Assembly (NCBI RefSeq): GCF_023375815.1
Contig: NZ_CP067412.1
Span: forward strand, 248,001 to 312,000
Source: Pseudomonas sp. HS6
GTDB taxonomy: Bacteria > Pseudomonadota > Gammaproteobacteria > Pseudomonadales > Pseudomonadaceae
Length of the DNA: 64,000 nucleotides
Direction of reading: 5' to 3'
Position numbers and translations under genes: made by a program. Below, piece by piece: positions 55,303-63,974 of the stretch (position 1 is the stretch's first letter; each line of letters starts with the position of its first letter). The notes under the pieces are model-generated. The model was not told the origin of the DNA, did not search any database, and saw only the letters and a program-made list of their open reading frames with translations.

Positions 55303-56336
55303 ACGCATCCTCCGAACGTGAGCAATTCGCTTTTAGCGGCAGACACGTCAGCGGCCGGTGCGGTCAAGATGTGATCGTACTCACCACCGGCGCTGCTGAT
55401 GGCTTCGCGGATATGGCTGATCAGCAACGGCACACCCAGATCGGCTTCACGGTTGTGCAGGTCACGCAGTTGCGCTTCGATGGCAGCGCGCACAGCGGTG
55501 GTGTCCGGGTTGACACTCTTGAAGCGATACACCACAGGCACTTGAATCGGTCGCTGCACATGCACTTCCGCCGTCACCGGACGCAACGGTTCGATGTAGT
55601 CCTGAACTTCCGCCAACTGTTCGTCGTTGGGCACCGGTTGTGGATCATCATCACGCATGATGAACACTGTCACCGTGCCCGGTCCGAGCAGGCCGCCACG
55701 GCACCAGGCGCGAGTCACGCCCGGCACTTCCAGTGCCCAGGTCTCGTAATCGCTGGCCGAACCGCCGTGGGGGATGACGCGATAGGAGCGAATCACCCGC
55801 GAGCGCAGCGACTCCAGGCTTTCCCGTGCCACCCCACCGTTGAGCCCCGGCGCCAGCACCACAAAGCTGCTGCCGACCACACCGGTAATCGGCTGCACCG
55901 GCGTCAGCGCCAGACCGGCCTCGGCATTGCCCAGGCTGCCGGCATCAAGCGCTGCAATGGAGGTGCTGTTAACACCATTGACGGTGGTGCGCGCGGCGGT
56001 GACTTTGAAGGTGCGACCGTCGCTCGACTGCAACAAGGTATCGACATCCAGCACCGCGCCCGCCGTCGCGTTGAAGCTGACGTTGCCGGTGGCCACTTGC
56101 GCCGGTTTGCGCGGCTGGTTCAGGCGCAGCGCGGCGATGCGTTCCAGGGTCGATTCATCGGCGGTGTCGGGCAGGATCTGCTCGGCAATCCAGTCGAGAT
56201 AGCCGTACAGGCCATACGCGGCGCCGCCGAGTGTACGGGCCAGGACTTGCGCATCGGACTGGCGCAGCGAATCGCCGGCCAGGTCGCTTTGGGTGCGCTT
56301 GATCAGCACCGGCAGCGAAGGGGTTTCAAACGGCAT
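55290..56336 (-). CDS. Baseplate J/gp47 family protein
   Basis: 348 residues. PFETPSLPVLIKRTQSDLAG at the start, ALRLNQPRKPAQVATGNVSF, LTPVQPITGVVGSSFVVL, then GSASDYETWALEVPGVTRAW, the conserved core of baseplate J proteins. It forms wedge parts of the contractile baseplate. It overlaps the upstream gp46 gene. Confidence 0.95.
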   Translation of the reverse strand: MPFETPSLPVLIKRTQSDLAGDSLRQSDAQVLARTLGGAAYGLYGYLDWIAEQILPDTADESTLERIAALRLNQPRKPAQVATGNVSFNATAGAVLDVDTLLQSSDGRTFKVTAARTTVNGVNSTSIAALDAGSLGNAEAGLALTPVQPITGVVGSSFVVLAPGLNGGVARESLESLRSRVIRSYRVIPHGGSASDYETWALEVPGVTRAWCRGGLLGPGTVTVFIMRDDDPQPVPNDEQLAEVQDYIEPLRPVTAEVHVQRPIQVPVVYRFKSVNPDTTAVRAAIEAQLRDLHNREADLGVPLLISHIREAISSAGGEYDHILTAPAADVSAAKSELLTFGGCVWGA

Positions 56337-56724
56337 AGATCACCTGCCAACTGTTATCGGGGTTGATGTCCAGACGTTCGCCGTCGGCCAGGGTCAGGAC
56401 CGTACGCAGGTTCAGGCGCTGGGCGTCGAGGCGTTCGCTGATGATGTCGATGGCGCTGCAATGGCCGTCGTCGATCAGCCATTGCAAGGCTTCGCGGGCA
56501 TAGAACTCGGCGTCCATCTGGGTCTGGCGGGTCAGTTTGACCCGGCGCAGCAGCCACAACCGCGAACCGATGCGGTCGTCGGCTACGGTCGGAAAGGTGT
56601 CGCCCCACCAGCCGTAACGCTCCTCGTCGTCGAGGGCATCGTCGTCGGCCGCGCGGCGCCAGGTGAACAGGCTGATCAGCACGGCGCGGGTCAGCGCGGC
56701 GTGAAGGTTTTGACTGAAGAGCAT
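56326..56724 (-). CDS. Phage GP46 family baseplate protein
   Basis: 132 residues from ATG 56724. WRRAADDDALDDEERYGWWG and GSRLWLLRRVKLTRQTQ, then EFYAREALQWLIDDG, are the Mu gp46 motifs. Part of the baseplate wedge (lysozyme-lacking gp25-like role). The start codon overlaps the stop of the spike gene. Confidence 0.93.
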   Translation of the reverse strand: MLFSQNLHAALTRAVLISLFTWRRAADDDALDDEERYGWWGDTFPTVADDRIGSRLWLLRRVKLTRQTQMDAEFYAREALQWLIDDGHCSAIDIISERLDAQRLNLRTVLTLADGERLDINPDNSWQVIYAV

Positions 56725-57233
56725 CACTGACCTCCCGCCGGCGCGCCGGTCTGGCCACTGCCCGCCTGCACGCCAACGTGCACGTGCTTGATCTGGCTGA
56801 TGCTACCGGCCACTTGATCGCCTTTGGAAACGATCTTGCCGGTCTGGTTGATCACCGGCGTCTCGAAGTTCACGGCGGTGCTGGCGCGGATGTTGAGGGT
56901 GGAGGTTTCGATGTCGATGATCCGCCCGCGCTTGAAGTGGATCTTGTCGCCTTCGTCGGTGTAGATCGCCACTTCGCCGGCCGCCAGCGATTGCAGGCGA
57001 TAACGGCGGTCGGCGACGACCAGGGCGATGGCGTGGGAACGGTCACCGCCCAGAAACGTGACGACGCCTTCGGCACCGGCCAGCGGATGGCTGGTGAAGC
57101 CGTAGGGTTCGAAGTGCTCCATGTCGTCGTTCACTTCACCGGCGGTGAGGCGCATTTGCAGCGATTGCAGCTTGGAGGCCGAACTGGCGAGCACGACAGT
57201 GCCGCGCGCCAGCAGGCGTGTCAGTAGGCTCAT
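56724..57233 (-). CDS. Baseplate assembly protein V / tail spike (Mu gp45-like)
   Basis: 169 residues. LQMRLTAGEVNDDMEHFEPY then GFTSHPLAGAEGVVTFLGGD and a beta-helical C-terminal part with the IDIETSTLNIRASTAVNFET pattern, then HVHVG near the end, which in Mu gp45 and P2 gpV binds an iron at the needle tip. It pierces the target outer membrane. Confidence 0.93.
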   Translation of the reverse strand: MSLLTRLLARGTVVLASSASKLQSLQMRLTAGEVNDDMEHFEPYGFTSHPLAGAEGVVTFLGGDRSHAIALVVADRRYRLQSLAAGEVAIYTDEGDKIHFKRGRIIDIETSTLNIRASTAVNFETPVINQTGKIVSKGDQVAGSISQIKHVHVGVQAGSGQTGAPAGGQ

Positions 57234-57261
57234 AGGGTTTCCTTGGAGGGTGGTGTCGGGC

Positions 57262-58305
57262 TCAGGCTTTTTTCGGCGGCGAAGGATTCGCGTCGAAGGT
57301 ATGCGGCGGCGCCACTTGCAGCGTGGTGACCGAGCCTTGCGCCGACAGCGAGTACGTCACCTTGGAAATCAGCATGTCTTCATCGAACCCGAGTACCGGA
57401 TCCTTGACCCGCACCAGCGTGTTGTGACGCCACAGATCGCCATTGGACTGACGCCAGCCCTGCACCTGATACGTGGTAGTCAGCGCCCGGCCCATGCGCG
57501 TGGCGCTTTCCCATTGGGCCCGTTGCTGGGCCAGTTCGAAGGTCAGTTGCGAGCCTTCGTTGATGATCGTGGTACGCCGGCGCTTGAAGCTCAGGTCGGC
57601 GGCCACCGACTCCACTTCGCTGACCGCTGCCCCGCTCTTCTTGTCGTTGCCCTTATGCTGGCCGATCACCCGGTATTCGGAGAACACCTGGCTGTAATCC
57701 ATCGGTGCATTGGCCGAGAGAATGTTCTTGCCCAGCTCTAGTGCATCGCTGGCGCGGCCGCCGCTGCCCGGTTTGGCGAGCACCAGCCGGCCTTCGGCGT
57801 CATCGGTGGAAAACACCCGGTACAGCGAGAGCAAACGGTCGATGGACTGGAACGCCGTTTCACCCGGCACGATCGTGTGTTTGCTCAGGCGTGCGGTCTC
57901 GGGAATTTCGTTGACCACCATCAACGCGTACTCCATGGCCAGGGCCTGGACGATGTTCAACAGCGACTGATCCTGCCATTGGCCGGGGTTGTTTCGCGCC
58001 GCACAATCGACCAGATCCTGGGTCTTGGAACTGCCCTCGATGCTCAGGCTGATCTGCCGACCGTCATAGCTGATCGGCGCCTTGAACACATAACCGGTTA
58101 GCACCAGATCCTTGCCGATCCGCACTTCGCACGGGTCGCCGGCCTTGATCCGCTGATCCACGGTCTGCCCCGGCCATTGCCAGGTGATGTCGAGTTTGAA
58201 GGTGCGGAACTGGCGCTCCAGGTCCGCAGTGATCTGCACGCTTTTCCAGCCGCCGTATTCCATGTCGCCGACGGTCAGCGTCACGCGGTTGTCAGTCTCG
58301 TTCAT
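57262..58305 (-). CDS. Baseplate hub protein (Mu gp44 / gpP-like)
   Basis: 347 residues. RVTLTVGDMEYGGWKSVQIT, DPCEVRIGKDLVLTGYVFKA and the C-terminal KVTYSLSAQGSVTTLQVAPP are the gpD/gp44 hub features. It caps the tube at the baseplate and connects to the spike. It ends 28 nt before the spike gene. Confidence 0.93.
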   Translation of the reverse strand: MNETDNRVTLTVGDMEYGGWKSVQITADLERQFRTFKLDITWQWPGQTVDQRIKAGDPCEVRIGKDLVLTGYVFKAPISYDGRQISLSIEGSSKTQDLVDCAARNNPGQWQDQSLLNIVQALAMEYALMVVNEIPETARLSKHTIVPGETAFQSIDRLLSLYRVFSTDDAEGRLVLAKPGSGGRASDALELGKNILSANAPMDYSQVFSEYRVIGQHKGNDKKSGAAVSEVESVAADLSFKRRRTTIINEGSQLTFELAQQRAQWESATRMGRALTTTYQVQGWRQSNGDLWRHNTLVRVKDPVLGFDEDMLISKVTYSLSAQGSVTTLQVAPPHTFDANPSPPKKA

Positions 58306-58308
58306 GGC

Positions 58309-59544
58309 TCACTCCCTGGAAACTTTGACTTCGTTGGGTGAGAAGCTCGGATGAGACAGACCGTTGCGCTGAATGACCTCCGTCACACGGGTGGCATCGC
58401 CAAACTGCTTGTAGGCCACGACCACCGCCGGAAAGGTTTCCTGGAAGGTTTTACTGACCAGTCGCACACCGGACGAAGCCACAGCCTTGAGGTGCGCGAT
58501 CAGCGCTTCCTTCACATCGGCGATGGCCTGGTAGTGCGCGGGGTCGGCCTTGTCCTGGGCCTTTTGCAGCGCTTCGCTCAATTCTTTCTGCAGCGCTTGC
58601 AGATCGTCGGTGACCGGGACTTCCTGGCGTGTGATCGGCTGCTTCGATTGTTGGTCCAGCGAGGGGGTCGAGTTCAGTTTTACCGGCGTAGAGGCCACCG
58701 GCATCGAGGCAACCCACTGCGCCACTTTCACAATCAGCGTGTCTTGCACCAGGTTGGCCATCGCTTGCGCGGCGGCATTGGTGTCCTTGCCGGTGGTGAT
58801 TTTCGGTGCATCGGCCTTGCGGATGGCTTCGAGTTGTTGGGACACGTCGGCAATCACGCCACGGTAGCCCTCCTTCGCGAACTCCTTCAGCTCCTTGATA
58901 TCGCCGAGCAGACCTTTGAATTCCGCTGCCACTTCCTTGGGCAGTTCCTTGACGGCCCTGACCAGTTCGGTGATTTGCTTGTACTGCGCGATCAGCGGTT
59001 TGAGCTGCTCCTTGATCACGTCGTACACGCCGGTGAGGCTGTTGCGCAGATTGGCGATGCCGATCCGCGCTGCCTTGATCAGAGTCATTGCTTGTTCGAA
59101 GCGCGCCACCGCCGAGCCGAGCAAACCGTCGGCCTTGATCAGCAGGACTTTTTGCGTGCTGACCGTCGCTGTCGGAAACGGCAGCGGCCGGTCCGGGTAG
59201 AACTTCAGAGTGAAGGTCACCATCCCGCCGTCCTGGCGGGTGTGGGTCATGTCGCACTCGCCGACCTTGACCTGCAGGCGCCCCAGCCATGGATGCACCA
59301 GTTCGCCGCTGCCTTGTTCCAGCGCCTGGAGCAGTTTGTCGCGCTGCTCCAGGCAATCGGCACCGATGATGAACGCCGTCAGGTCGTGGGTCTTGGCCTG
59401 CTGGCCGAGGTCCTCGAAAAACGGCAGATCGCGTTGCGGATATTCGTGCAACTGCCCCTTGCGACCGACCGGGGTTTTCGCCTGGTCGATCCAGAAGCCG
59501 ACACCCCGAAAGGATGCCGGCAACAAACGGTCACGCCAGTTCAT
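58309..59544 (-). CDS. DNA circularization protein N-terminal family (Mu gp43-like)
   Basis: 411 residues from ATG 59544 with AGGAGG upstream. NWRDRLLPASFRGVGFWIDQ, then GRKGQLHEYPQRDLPFFEDLG and EQGSGELVHPWLGRLQVKVG, are the gp43 (gpN) N-terminal domain of Mu-like tails. The remainder is helical (roughly 170-411). In tails it acts as a baseplate/hub protein. It overlaps the tape measure stop by 14 nt. Confidence 0.92.
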   Translation of the reverse strand: MNWRDRLLPASFRGVGFWIDQAKTPVGRKGQLHEYPQRDLPFFEDLGQQAKTHDLTAFIIGADCLEQRDKLLQALEQGSGELVHPWLGRLQVKVGECDMTHTRQDGGMVTFTLKFYPDRPLPFPTATVSTQKVLLIKADGLLGSAVARFEQAMTLIKAARIGIANLRNSLTGVYDVIKEQLKPLIAQYKQITELVRAVKELPKEVAAEFKGLLGDIKELKEFAKEGYRGVIADVSQQLEAIRKADAPKITTGKDTNAAAQAMANLVQDTLIVKVAQWVASMPVASTPVKLNSTPSLDQQSKQPITRQEVPVTDDLQALQKELSEALQKAQDKADPAHYQAIADVKEALIAHLKAVASSGVRLVSKTFQETFPAVVVAYKQFGDATRVTEVIQRNGLSHPSFSPNEVKVSRE

Positions 59545-61639
59545 TGGAACCTCCTGCCGATAGCGAGCGATAGCCGATGCGCGAACTGAGCGCCAGCCCC
59601 GGTTGATTGGTTTGCGGTTGATCGGTGCGCAACCCCGCCGGTGCATTTTCGAAGCGCACCGTCAGGCCGCCTTCGAGTTGCGTGCGGTTATTGGCGGCGC
59701 TTTGCTGGATCAGTGCGCTGGAGGACTGCGGCAACGAACTGGTCATTGCTGACGTGCCGGAAGCGGCCGCCGGGGATTGCCCGGTGATCGTCGCCACAAC
59801 ACCGGAAAGATTGCCATTGAGCAATTCCCGGATCGGTGCGACGACACTCTGCAGCTTTGCCCACAGCTCGCTGAACCAGCCGAGGATTGGCTCCCAGGCT
59901 TGCTTGATCGATTCCATCGGCGATTGACTGAACAATGTGCCAAAGGCGTTCGCGACCGATAGTGCATCTGTCGTTAACGATGCCCATAAACCGGAAAAGT
60001 AACCCTTCAAACCATCCCACTGCGCCATCGCCGACGCCATCGGCGAGAAGTTGAACAGGTTCTGGAACTCGCTTTTCAGCGTCAGCGCACTCGCCCGCAA
60101 CACATCCCAGAGCGCGGAAAAGACCTCGCCCAGCGGTTGCCAGTTGCTTTGAATCAGGGCAAACGGCGACCAGGAGAACGTTGACTTCAGTTGCTCCCAC
60201 CCGGCTGAAGCGATGGCTTTCAGGTTGTCCAGCACACCGGTGAACATCCCCAGAGCCGAACCCCACACGCCGGAAAATCTCTCCGCCAGCGAGCCATCGA
60301 ACGTTGCCTTGAGCGTGGCCCAACCGGTCGTCGCGCTGGTGGCTGCACGATTCCAGAATCCGCTGAACACCGTTTGCGTGGAATCCCAGACTTCGGCCAG
60401 TTTCGCCTTGGGCGAGGTGTACAGATTGGCCTTCAGTGCTTCCATGCCGGTCGCGGCTTTGGCCGCCGCACTGTCCCAGAATTCGCTGAACACCGTTTGA
60501 GTCGAATCCCAGACTTCGGCCAGTTTCGCCTTCGGCGAGGTGTACAGATTGGCTTTCAGCGTTTCCATGCCGGTCGCGGCTTTGGCCGCCGCACTGTCCC
60601 AGAATTCGCTGAACACCGTTTGAGTCGAACCCCAGACTTCGGCCAGTTTCGCCTTCGGCGAGGTGTACAGATTGGCCTTCAGTGCCTCAAGACCGGCGAC
60701 GCTACCGGCGACTGCTTCGTTCCAGTAATCCTTGATGACAGCGCCAGCGGAATCCCACAGCTCGCCCATCTTCGCCCCGAAGGCATCCAGGCGGGCGGAC
60801 GCGCCCTCTGCAAGACGACTGGCACCGGCAACGGCGTCAGCCTTCATTTCCTCCCACTTCTGTTTGGCCGAGGCTTGCATCGAGTCGAATTTCAGCTTCG
60901 CGCCCGTGGCCATCTCGTCCCAGCCTTTCTGCACCTTGTCGATACCGCGATGGGTTGCATCACTGACCGACTGCCAGGTCTCGCTGAAGAATCCACTGAT
61001 CGACGCCCAGTTGTCGGTAATCAGCCGCGCTCCAATCACGATCAGCGCCACCGCCGCCGCAATGGCCGCCGCAATCAGGCCGATCGGTGACGTCAGGATC
61101 CCCAACACCGCGACCAGCCCCATCGCCCCGACCGTCACCACCGTGAACGCCACCGCCGCTGCCGCCAGTCCCTCGACGAGGTACGGGTTGTTCGCGACGA
61201 ACTGACCAACCGAGGTGATCACTGGTGTCAGCGCCGTGACGATGCCGTTGACGGCCGGCAACAGCGCCTGGCCGATATTCAGCGAAATCTTGTCCAGCGC
61301 CTCGTTGAATTTCTCGAGGTTGGCCGAGGTTTCGCCGTGGACAACCTTGGGGACTTTCAGCCCCTTGTTCGCCCGGACTTTTTTCGCCAGCGCATCCTGC
61401 GCCTCGATGGCTTTCTTGATGCCATCCTGAAACGGCTTGAGCAGGCCACCTTCGGAGATGAATCCGGCGACGTCCAGCGGCTCGAGGCCGCTGTCTTCCA
61501 TGCTTTTCTTGAATGCCGCGACCTTGCCGCGCAGCCCTTTCATCTCGGCCTCCATCTTCTCGGCGCCCTTGAGCACCACGAGCATGTTGACCGTGACGGG
61601 GAAGTTCTGCGGGATCAGGCTCAATTGTGTATTAGCCAT
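59531..61639 (-). CDS. Tail tape measure protein
   Basis: 702 residues from ATG 61639 (a GTG one codon earlier is possible). Helical N-terminus, a hydrophobic part at about 165-220 (AAAAVAFTVVTVGAMGLVAV, GLIAAAIAAAVALIVIGA), then a periodic Trp/Lys/Ala-rich region including three near-identical 41-residue repeats (LKANLYTSPKAKLAEVW core). It sets tail length during assembly. Short compared with phage tape measures of several kilobases, consistent with a short R-type tail, though Mu's is of similar size. Confidence 0.95.
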   Translation of the reverse strand: MANTQLSLIPQNFPVTVNMLVVLKGAEKMEAEMKGLRGKVAAFKKSMEDSGLEPLDVAGFISEGGLLKPFQDGIKKAIEAQDALAKKVRANKGLKVPKVVHGETSANLEKFNEALDKISLNIGQALLPAVNGIVTALTPVITSVGQFVANNPYLVEGLAAAAVAFTVVTVGAMGLVAVLGILTSPIGLIAAAIAAAVALIVIGARLITDNWASISGFFSETWQSVSDATHRGIDKVQKGWDEMATGAKLKFDSMQASAKQKWEEMKADAVAGASRLAEGASARLDAFGAKMGELWDSAGAVIKDYWNEAVAGSVAGLEALKANLYTSPKAKLAEVWGSTQTVFSEFWDSAAAKAATGMETLKANLYTSPKAKLAEVWDSTQTVFSEFWDSAAAKAATGMEALKANLYTSPKAKLAEVWDSTQTVFSGFWNRAATSATTGWATLKATFDGSLAERFSGVWGSALGMFTGVLDNLKAIASAGWEQLKSTFSWSPFALIQSNWQPLGEVFSALWDVLRASALTLKSEFQNLFNFSPMASAMAQWDGLKGYFSGLWASLTTDALSVANAFGTLFSQSPMESIKQAWEPILGWFSELWAKLQSVVAPIRELLNGNLSGVVATITGQSPAAASGTSAMTSSLPQSSSALIQQSAANNRTQLEGGLTVRFENAPAGLRTDQPQTNQPGLALSSRIGYRSLSAGGSNELA
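60314..60682 (-). repeat. Three tandem 123-bp repeats in the tape measure gene
   Basis: Units 60560-60682, 60437-60559 and 60314-60436, each coding for 41 residues with the core LKANLYTSPKAKLAEVW and STQTVFSEFWDSAAAKAATG. Units 1 and 2 are almost identical; unit 3 diverges at its end. Weaker repeats of similar length follow downstream. Confidence 0.9.
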
Positions 61640-61809
61640 CACTGCACCTGCTGCATCGCATTGATCCGTTGCGCGTGCTCCAGCGATTCGCGGAGCACAT
61701 CCAGTGGCCTGGCCATCATCTGTTCGGGGTCAACCTTCCAGAACCAGGCCAGGTCATAGGCGACCGAAATCAGGTCGGTGATGGCTCCGACGCCGCACTC
61801 ATGAAAAAA
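61639..61809 (-). CDS. Frameshifted extension of the tail assembly chaperone (GpE'/gp42-like)
   Basis: Reading in the -1 frame from the slippery site, the frame is open for 56 codons: HECGVGAITDLISVAYDLAW then FWKVDPEQMMARPLDVLRES ending in MQQVQ. It stops at 61639, overlapping the tape measure ATG. It resembles the GpE'/T part of P2 and lambda chaperones. No convincing independent start exists, so it is expected only as a fusion to the upstream chaperone. Confidence 0.8.
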   Translation of the reverse strand, partial: FFHECGVGAITDLISVAYDLAWFWKVDPEQMMARPLDVLRESLEHAQRINAMQQVQ

Positions 61810-62066
61810 CTCGCAACGGCCCAGCTCAGCGCGTTGAGGTCAGCCAGATCCAGCTGGTTGACCGACGACGGCGGAATGCCGGCGCACACGGCGATGTATT
61901 TGGCCGCCACGTCCATGTCGAGGCTGACTTCTTCGCTCTTGTCGATCTTGTACGGCAGCGCCTTGATCGCTCGCACCTCCTGCACCGTCGGACGGCGCAG
62001 GACGAGTTCGGTCAGGGGCTCGCCGTGAGCTTCGATCGCAACCTGAAGCTTCACGGCGCCGCTCAT
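61770..62066 (-). CDS. Tail assembly chaperone (Mu gp41-like)
   Basis: 98 residues in frame 0. VELAIEAHGEPL-like VAIEAHGEPLTELVLRRPTV, then AKYIAVCAGIPPSSVNQLDL, DLNALSWAVASFF. This is the first chaperone of the pair that keeps the tape measure soluble while tube and sheath assemble. Close to the end is the heptamer T TTT TTC. It overlaps the upstream tube gene by 4 nt. Confidence 0.9.
   Translation of the reverse strand: MSGAVKLQVAIEAHGEPLTELVLRRPTVQEVRAIKALPYKIDKSEEVSLDMDVAAKYIAVCAGIPPSSVNQLDLADLNALSWAVASFFMSAASEPSPT
61803..61809 (-). promoter_or_regulatory. Programmed -1 ribosomal frameshift site
   Basis: The minus strand reads AGT TTT TTC in frame 0, containing T TTT TTC with codon boundaries in the right phase for simultaneous P- and A-site slippage. 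The -1 frame is open from here to 61639. Confidence 0.82.
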
Positions 62067-62410
62067 TGCCAGGTCCCCTTGATGCCTTCGAATTTCAGTT
62101 CGATGGTGGCGTCATCGCCTTTGGAGACTGGCTCTTCGACCAGGTAGGCACCGGCCAGTACGTAGACTTTGCCGTTGCTGAATTCGCAGGTGACGGTAAT
62201 GTCGGTGCCTTCGATCAGCTTCTTCAGCGGAAAGTCCGGGGTGTGCAGCGCGGTCACCTTGAACGACGGCGCGATGTCGGTTTCCTTGTAGAAACCCGGT
62301 ACGACGGTTTCGCGTTTGACGGCCATCAGCGGGGCTTCGCAGCCGCCATTGATGGTCAGTTGTGCACCGTCGACCTTGACGTAGCAGGTGCCTGCAATCA
62401 GTTGACCCAT
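62063..62410 (-). CDS. Phage tail tube protein (Mu gpM-like)
   Basis: 115 residues from ATG 62410 with GGGAG upstream. GQLIAGTCYVKVDGAQLTIN, then ETVVPGFYKETDIAPSFKVT and GTDITVTCEFSNGKVYVLAG are the tube motifs of Mu-like contractile tails. It forms the inner hollow tube. It overlaps the chaperone gene by 4 nt. Confidence 0.94.
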   Translation of the reverse strand: MGQLIAGTCYVKVDGAQLTINGGCEAPLMAVKRETVVPGFYKETDIAPSFKVTALHTPDFPLKKLIEGTDITVTCEFSNGKVYVLAGAYLVEEPVSKGDDATIELKFEGIKGTWQ

Positions 62411-62433
62411 GGTGTTACTCCCTTCAAATAAAA

Positions 62434-62452
62434 AGCCCACGCGAGGTGGGCT
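62434..62452 (-). terminator. Hairpin terminator between sheath and tube genes
   Basis: On the minus strand AGCCCAC-CTCGC-GTGGGCT followed by TTTTATTTG. It lies in the 67-nt gap between sheath stop and tube ATG. Confidence 0.78.
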
Positions 62453-62477
62453 GAAATCACAGCGTCAAACGGGCCGA

Positions 62478-63974
62478 TCAGGCGACGTCGTCGTACTGCA
62501 GACGGAACTGGTTGAGCAGTGCGAACACGCGCAGACCGTTGATGTAATCAGGCGGGAACAGCACGTTCACGCGGCTCGGGTCCTGCACGTCGCGCTCGAC
62601 GATCAGGTGCTCGGCGAACAGCTCGGCGTTTTCCACGTGACCTTCCAGTTCGAGCTTGGCGTACTGGGCGATCAGCTCACCGCGAATGGTCGCCGGGGTG
62701 ACGATCGGCTGGCCGGCGCCAAAACGGGTGCCGTCGGAGGCCAGTTTGTGGCGACCGTATTTGCTGGTGATCACGCTTTGCAGACGACGCACGATGAACG
62801 CCGACTGGTGCATGGTTTCGCTGTCCAGGTACGAGTTGTCGGCCTGGCCGTAAGCGTTCTTCTGGTAGGTGGTGATCGAACGCTGGATGCGCACGTAGCC
62901 GCCTTCGTAGTACGCGGTGGCGATGCCGTAGTTGAGCAGCGACTGACGCTCGGTCAGGGTGAAGCGCTCGCTGGCCGGGGCCGGATCGACACCTGGCAGG
63001 CTGCCGCTCTGGGTCGGACGGCTGGCGTCAGCCGAGATGAACACCGACGTGCGCGCAGCCAGTGCCGCGGCTTGTACCCATACTGGTTGCGGAACGCCCG
63101 GCTCCAGCGCCTGAATGGTCATGTGCTGGTCATTGCGAGCCTGACCGGCCGCCACCAAGGTGCCAACGGTGCCGCGCTTGGCGCTGTAGACGTGACCGAA
63201 CAGTTGCTTGGCCCACGACCAGCGACCGGTGCTGTCGTCCATCACTGCTTGCCAGGTGTTGAGGGTGGCCAGGTCGGACCATGGCAGCGCGATGAATTCG
63301 AACGGCTCGTCACCCAGTGCTGCAACGGCAGCCACTTGATCCGGTACACCGACGCCGCCGGTCATGGCGGTGACGGCAGTGGTCAGGCCCGCAGGCGTTT
63401 CTTCGCCGTTGCTCTTGCCCAGGCGATTGAATTGCAGGCTGATGTCATTGCCGCTCTCGCCAGTCCATTTGGCGTTCAGGGTGACCACGCCTTCAGCGGC
63501 GGCAGCGCTCACCGGCAGATCGGCGGTGGCGTTGATTTTCTGCGCCAGGGCGGTAGCCGCCTGAGCAGCAGTGGCACCGTTGACCACGGTGGCCTGTACA
63601 CGGACGCCGCCGACATACAGATTGAGCACACCAGCCTGAGTCGCGGTGCCGGTCAGGGTCAGCACGCCTTTGGCGATGGCGCCGGTGGCGTTGTGCAACG
63701 GCAGGCACCAGATCTCACCGATCGGGTCGGCCTTGCGGAAGGTCTCGTACATCGAGGCCAGCATCGAGCCCTGGCCGCCAATGCTCTTGGCCAGTGCCAC
63801 GCTGGAAACCAGCACCAGTTTGCCGACTTCGCTCGGGGCGATATTGTCGTTGACCTGCGCCACGATCAGGCGGCGCATGGACGAGGACGCGCTATTGGCG
63901 GCCGAGTTGTCCATTTCGGCATAGAACAGCGGTACACGAATGTCCGCAGGGATGTTGCTGAATCCGATCGCCAT
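62478..63974 (-). CDS. Tail sheath protein (subtilisin-like domain family)
   Basis: 498 residues. FSNIPADIRVPLFYAEMDNS at the start, then the Mu-like sheath core NIAPSEVGKLVLVSSVALAK, an inserted domain (about 110-200) rich in Thr/Gly, and the C-terminal LIAQYAKLELEGHVENAELF, VNVLFPPDYINGLRVFALLN. Full length for Mu gpL-type sheaths. It contracts to drive the tube through the target envelope. Its ATG overlaps the stop of the preceding small gene. Confidence 0.96.
   Translation of the reverse strand: MAIGFSNIPADIRVPLFYAEMDNSAANSASSSMRRLIVAQVNDNIAPSEVGKLVLVSSVALAKSIGGQGSMLASMYETFRKADPIGEIWCLPLHNATGAIAKGVLTLTGTATQAGVLNLYVGGVRVQATVVNGATAAQAATALAQKINATADLPVSAAAAEGVVTLNAKWTGESGNDISLQFNRLGKSNGEETPAGLTTAVTAMTGGVGVPDQVAAVAALGDEPFEFIALPWSDLATLNTWQAVMDDSTGRWSWAKQLFGHVYSAKRGTVGTLVAAGQARNDQHMTIQALEPGVPQPVWVQAAALAARTSVFISADASRPTQSGSLPGVDPAPASERFTLTERQSLLNYGIATAYYEGGYVRIQRSITTYQKNAYGQADNSYLDSETMHQSAFIVRRLQSVITSKYGRHKLASDGTRFGAGQPIVTPATIRGELIAQYAKLELEGHVENAELFAEHLIVERDVQDPSRVNVLFPPDYINGLRVFALLNQFRLQYDDVA

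Noticed and set aside
60314..60682. Regular repeats considered as a CRISPR array
   Set aside because: Units are contiguous 123-bp coding repeats without spacers, inside the tape measure frame.
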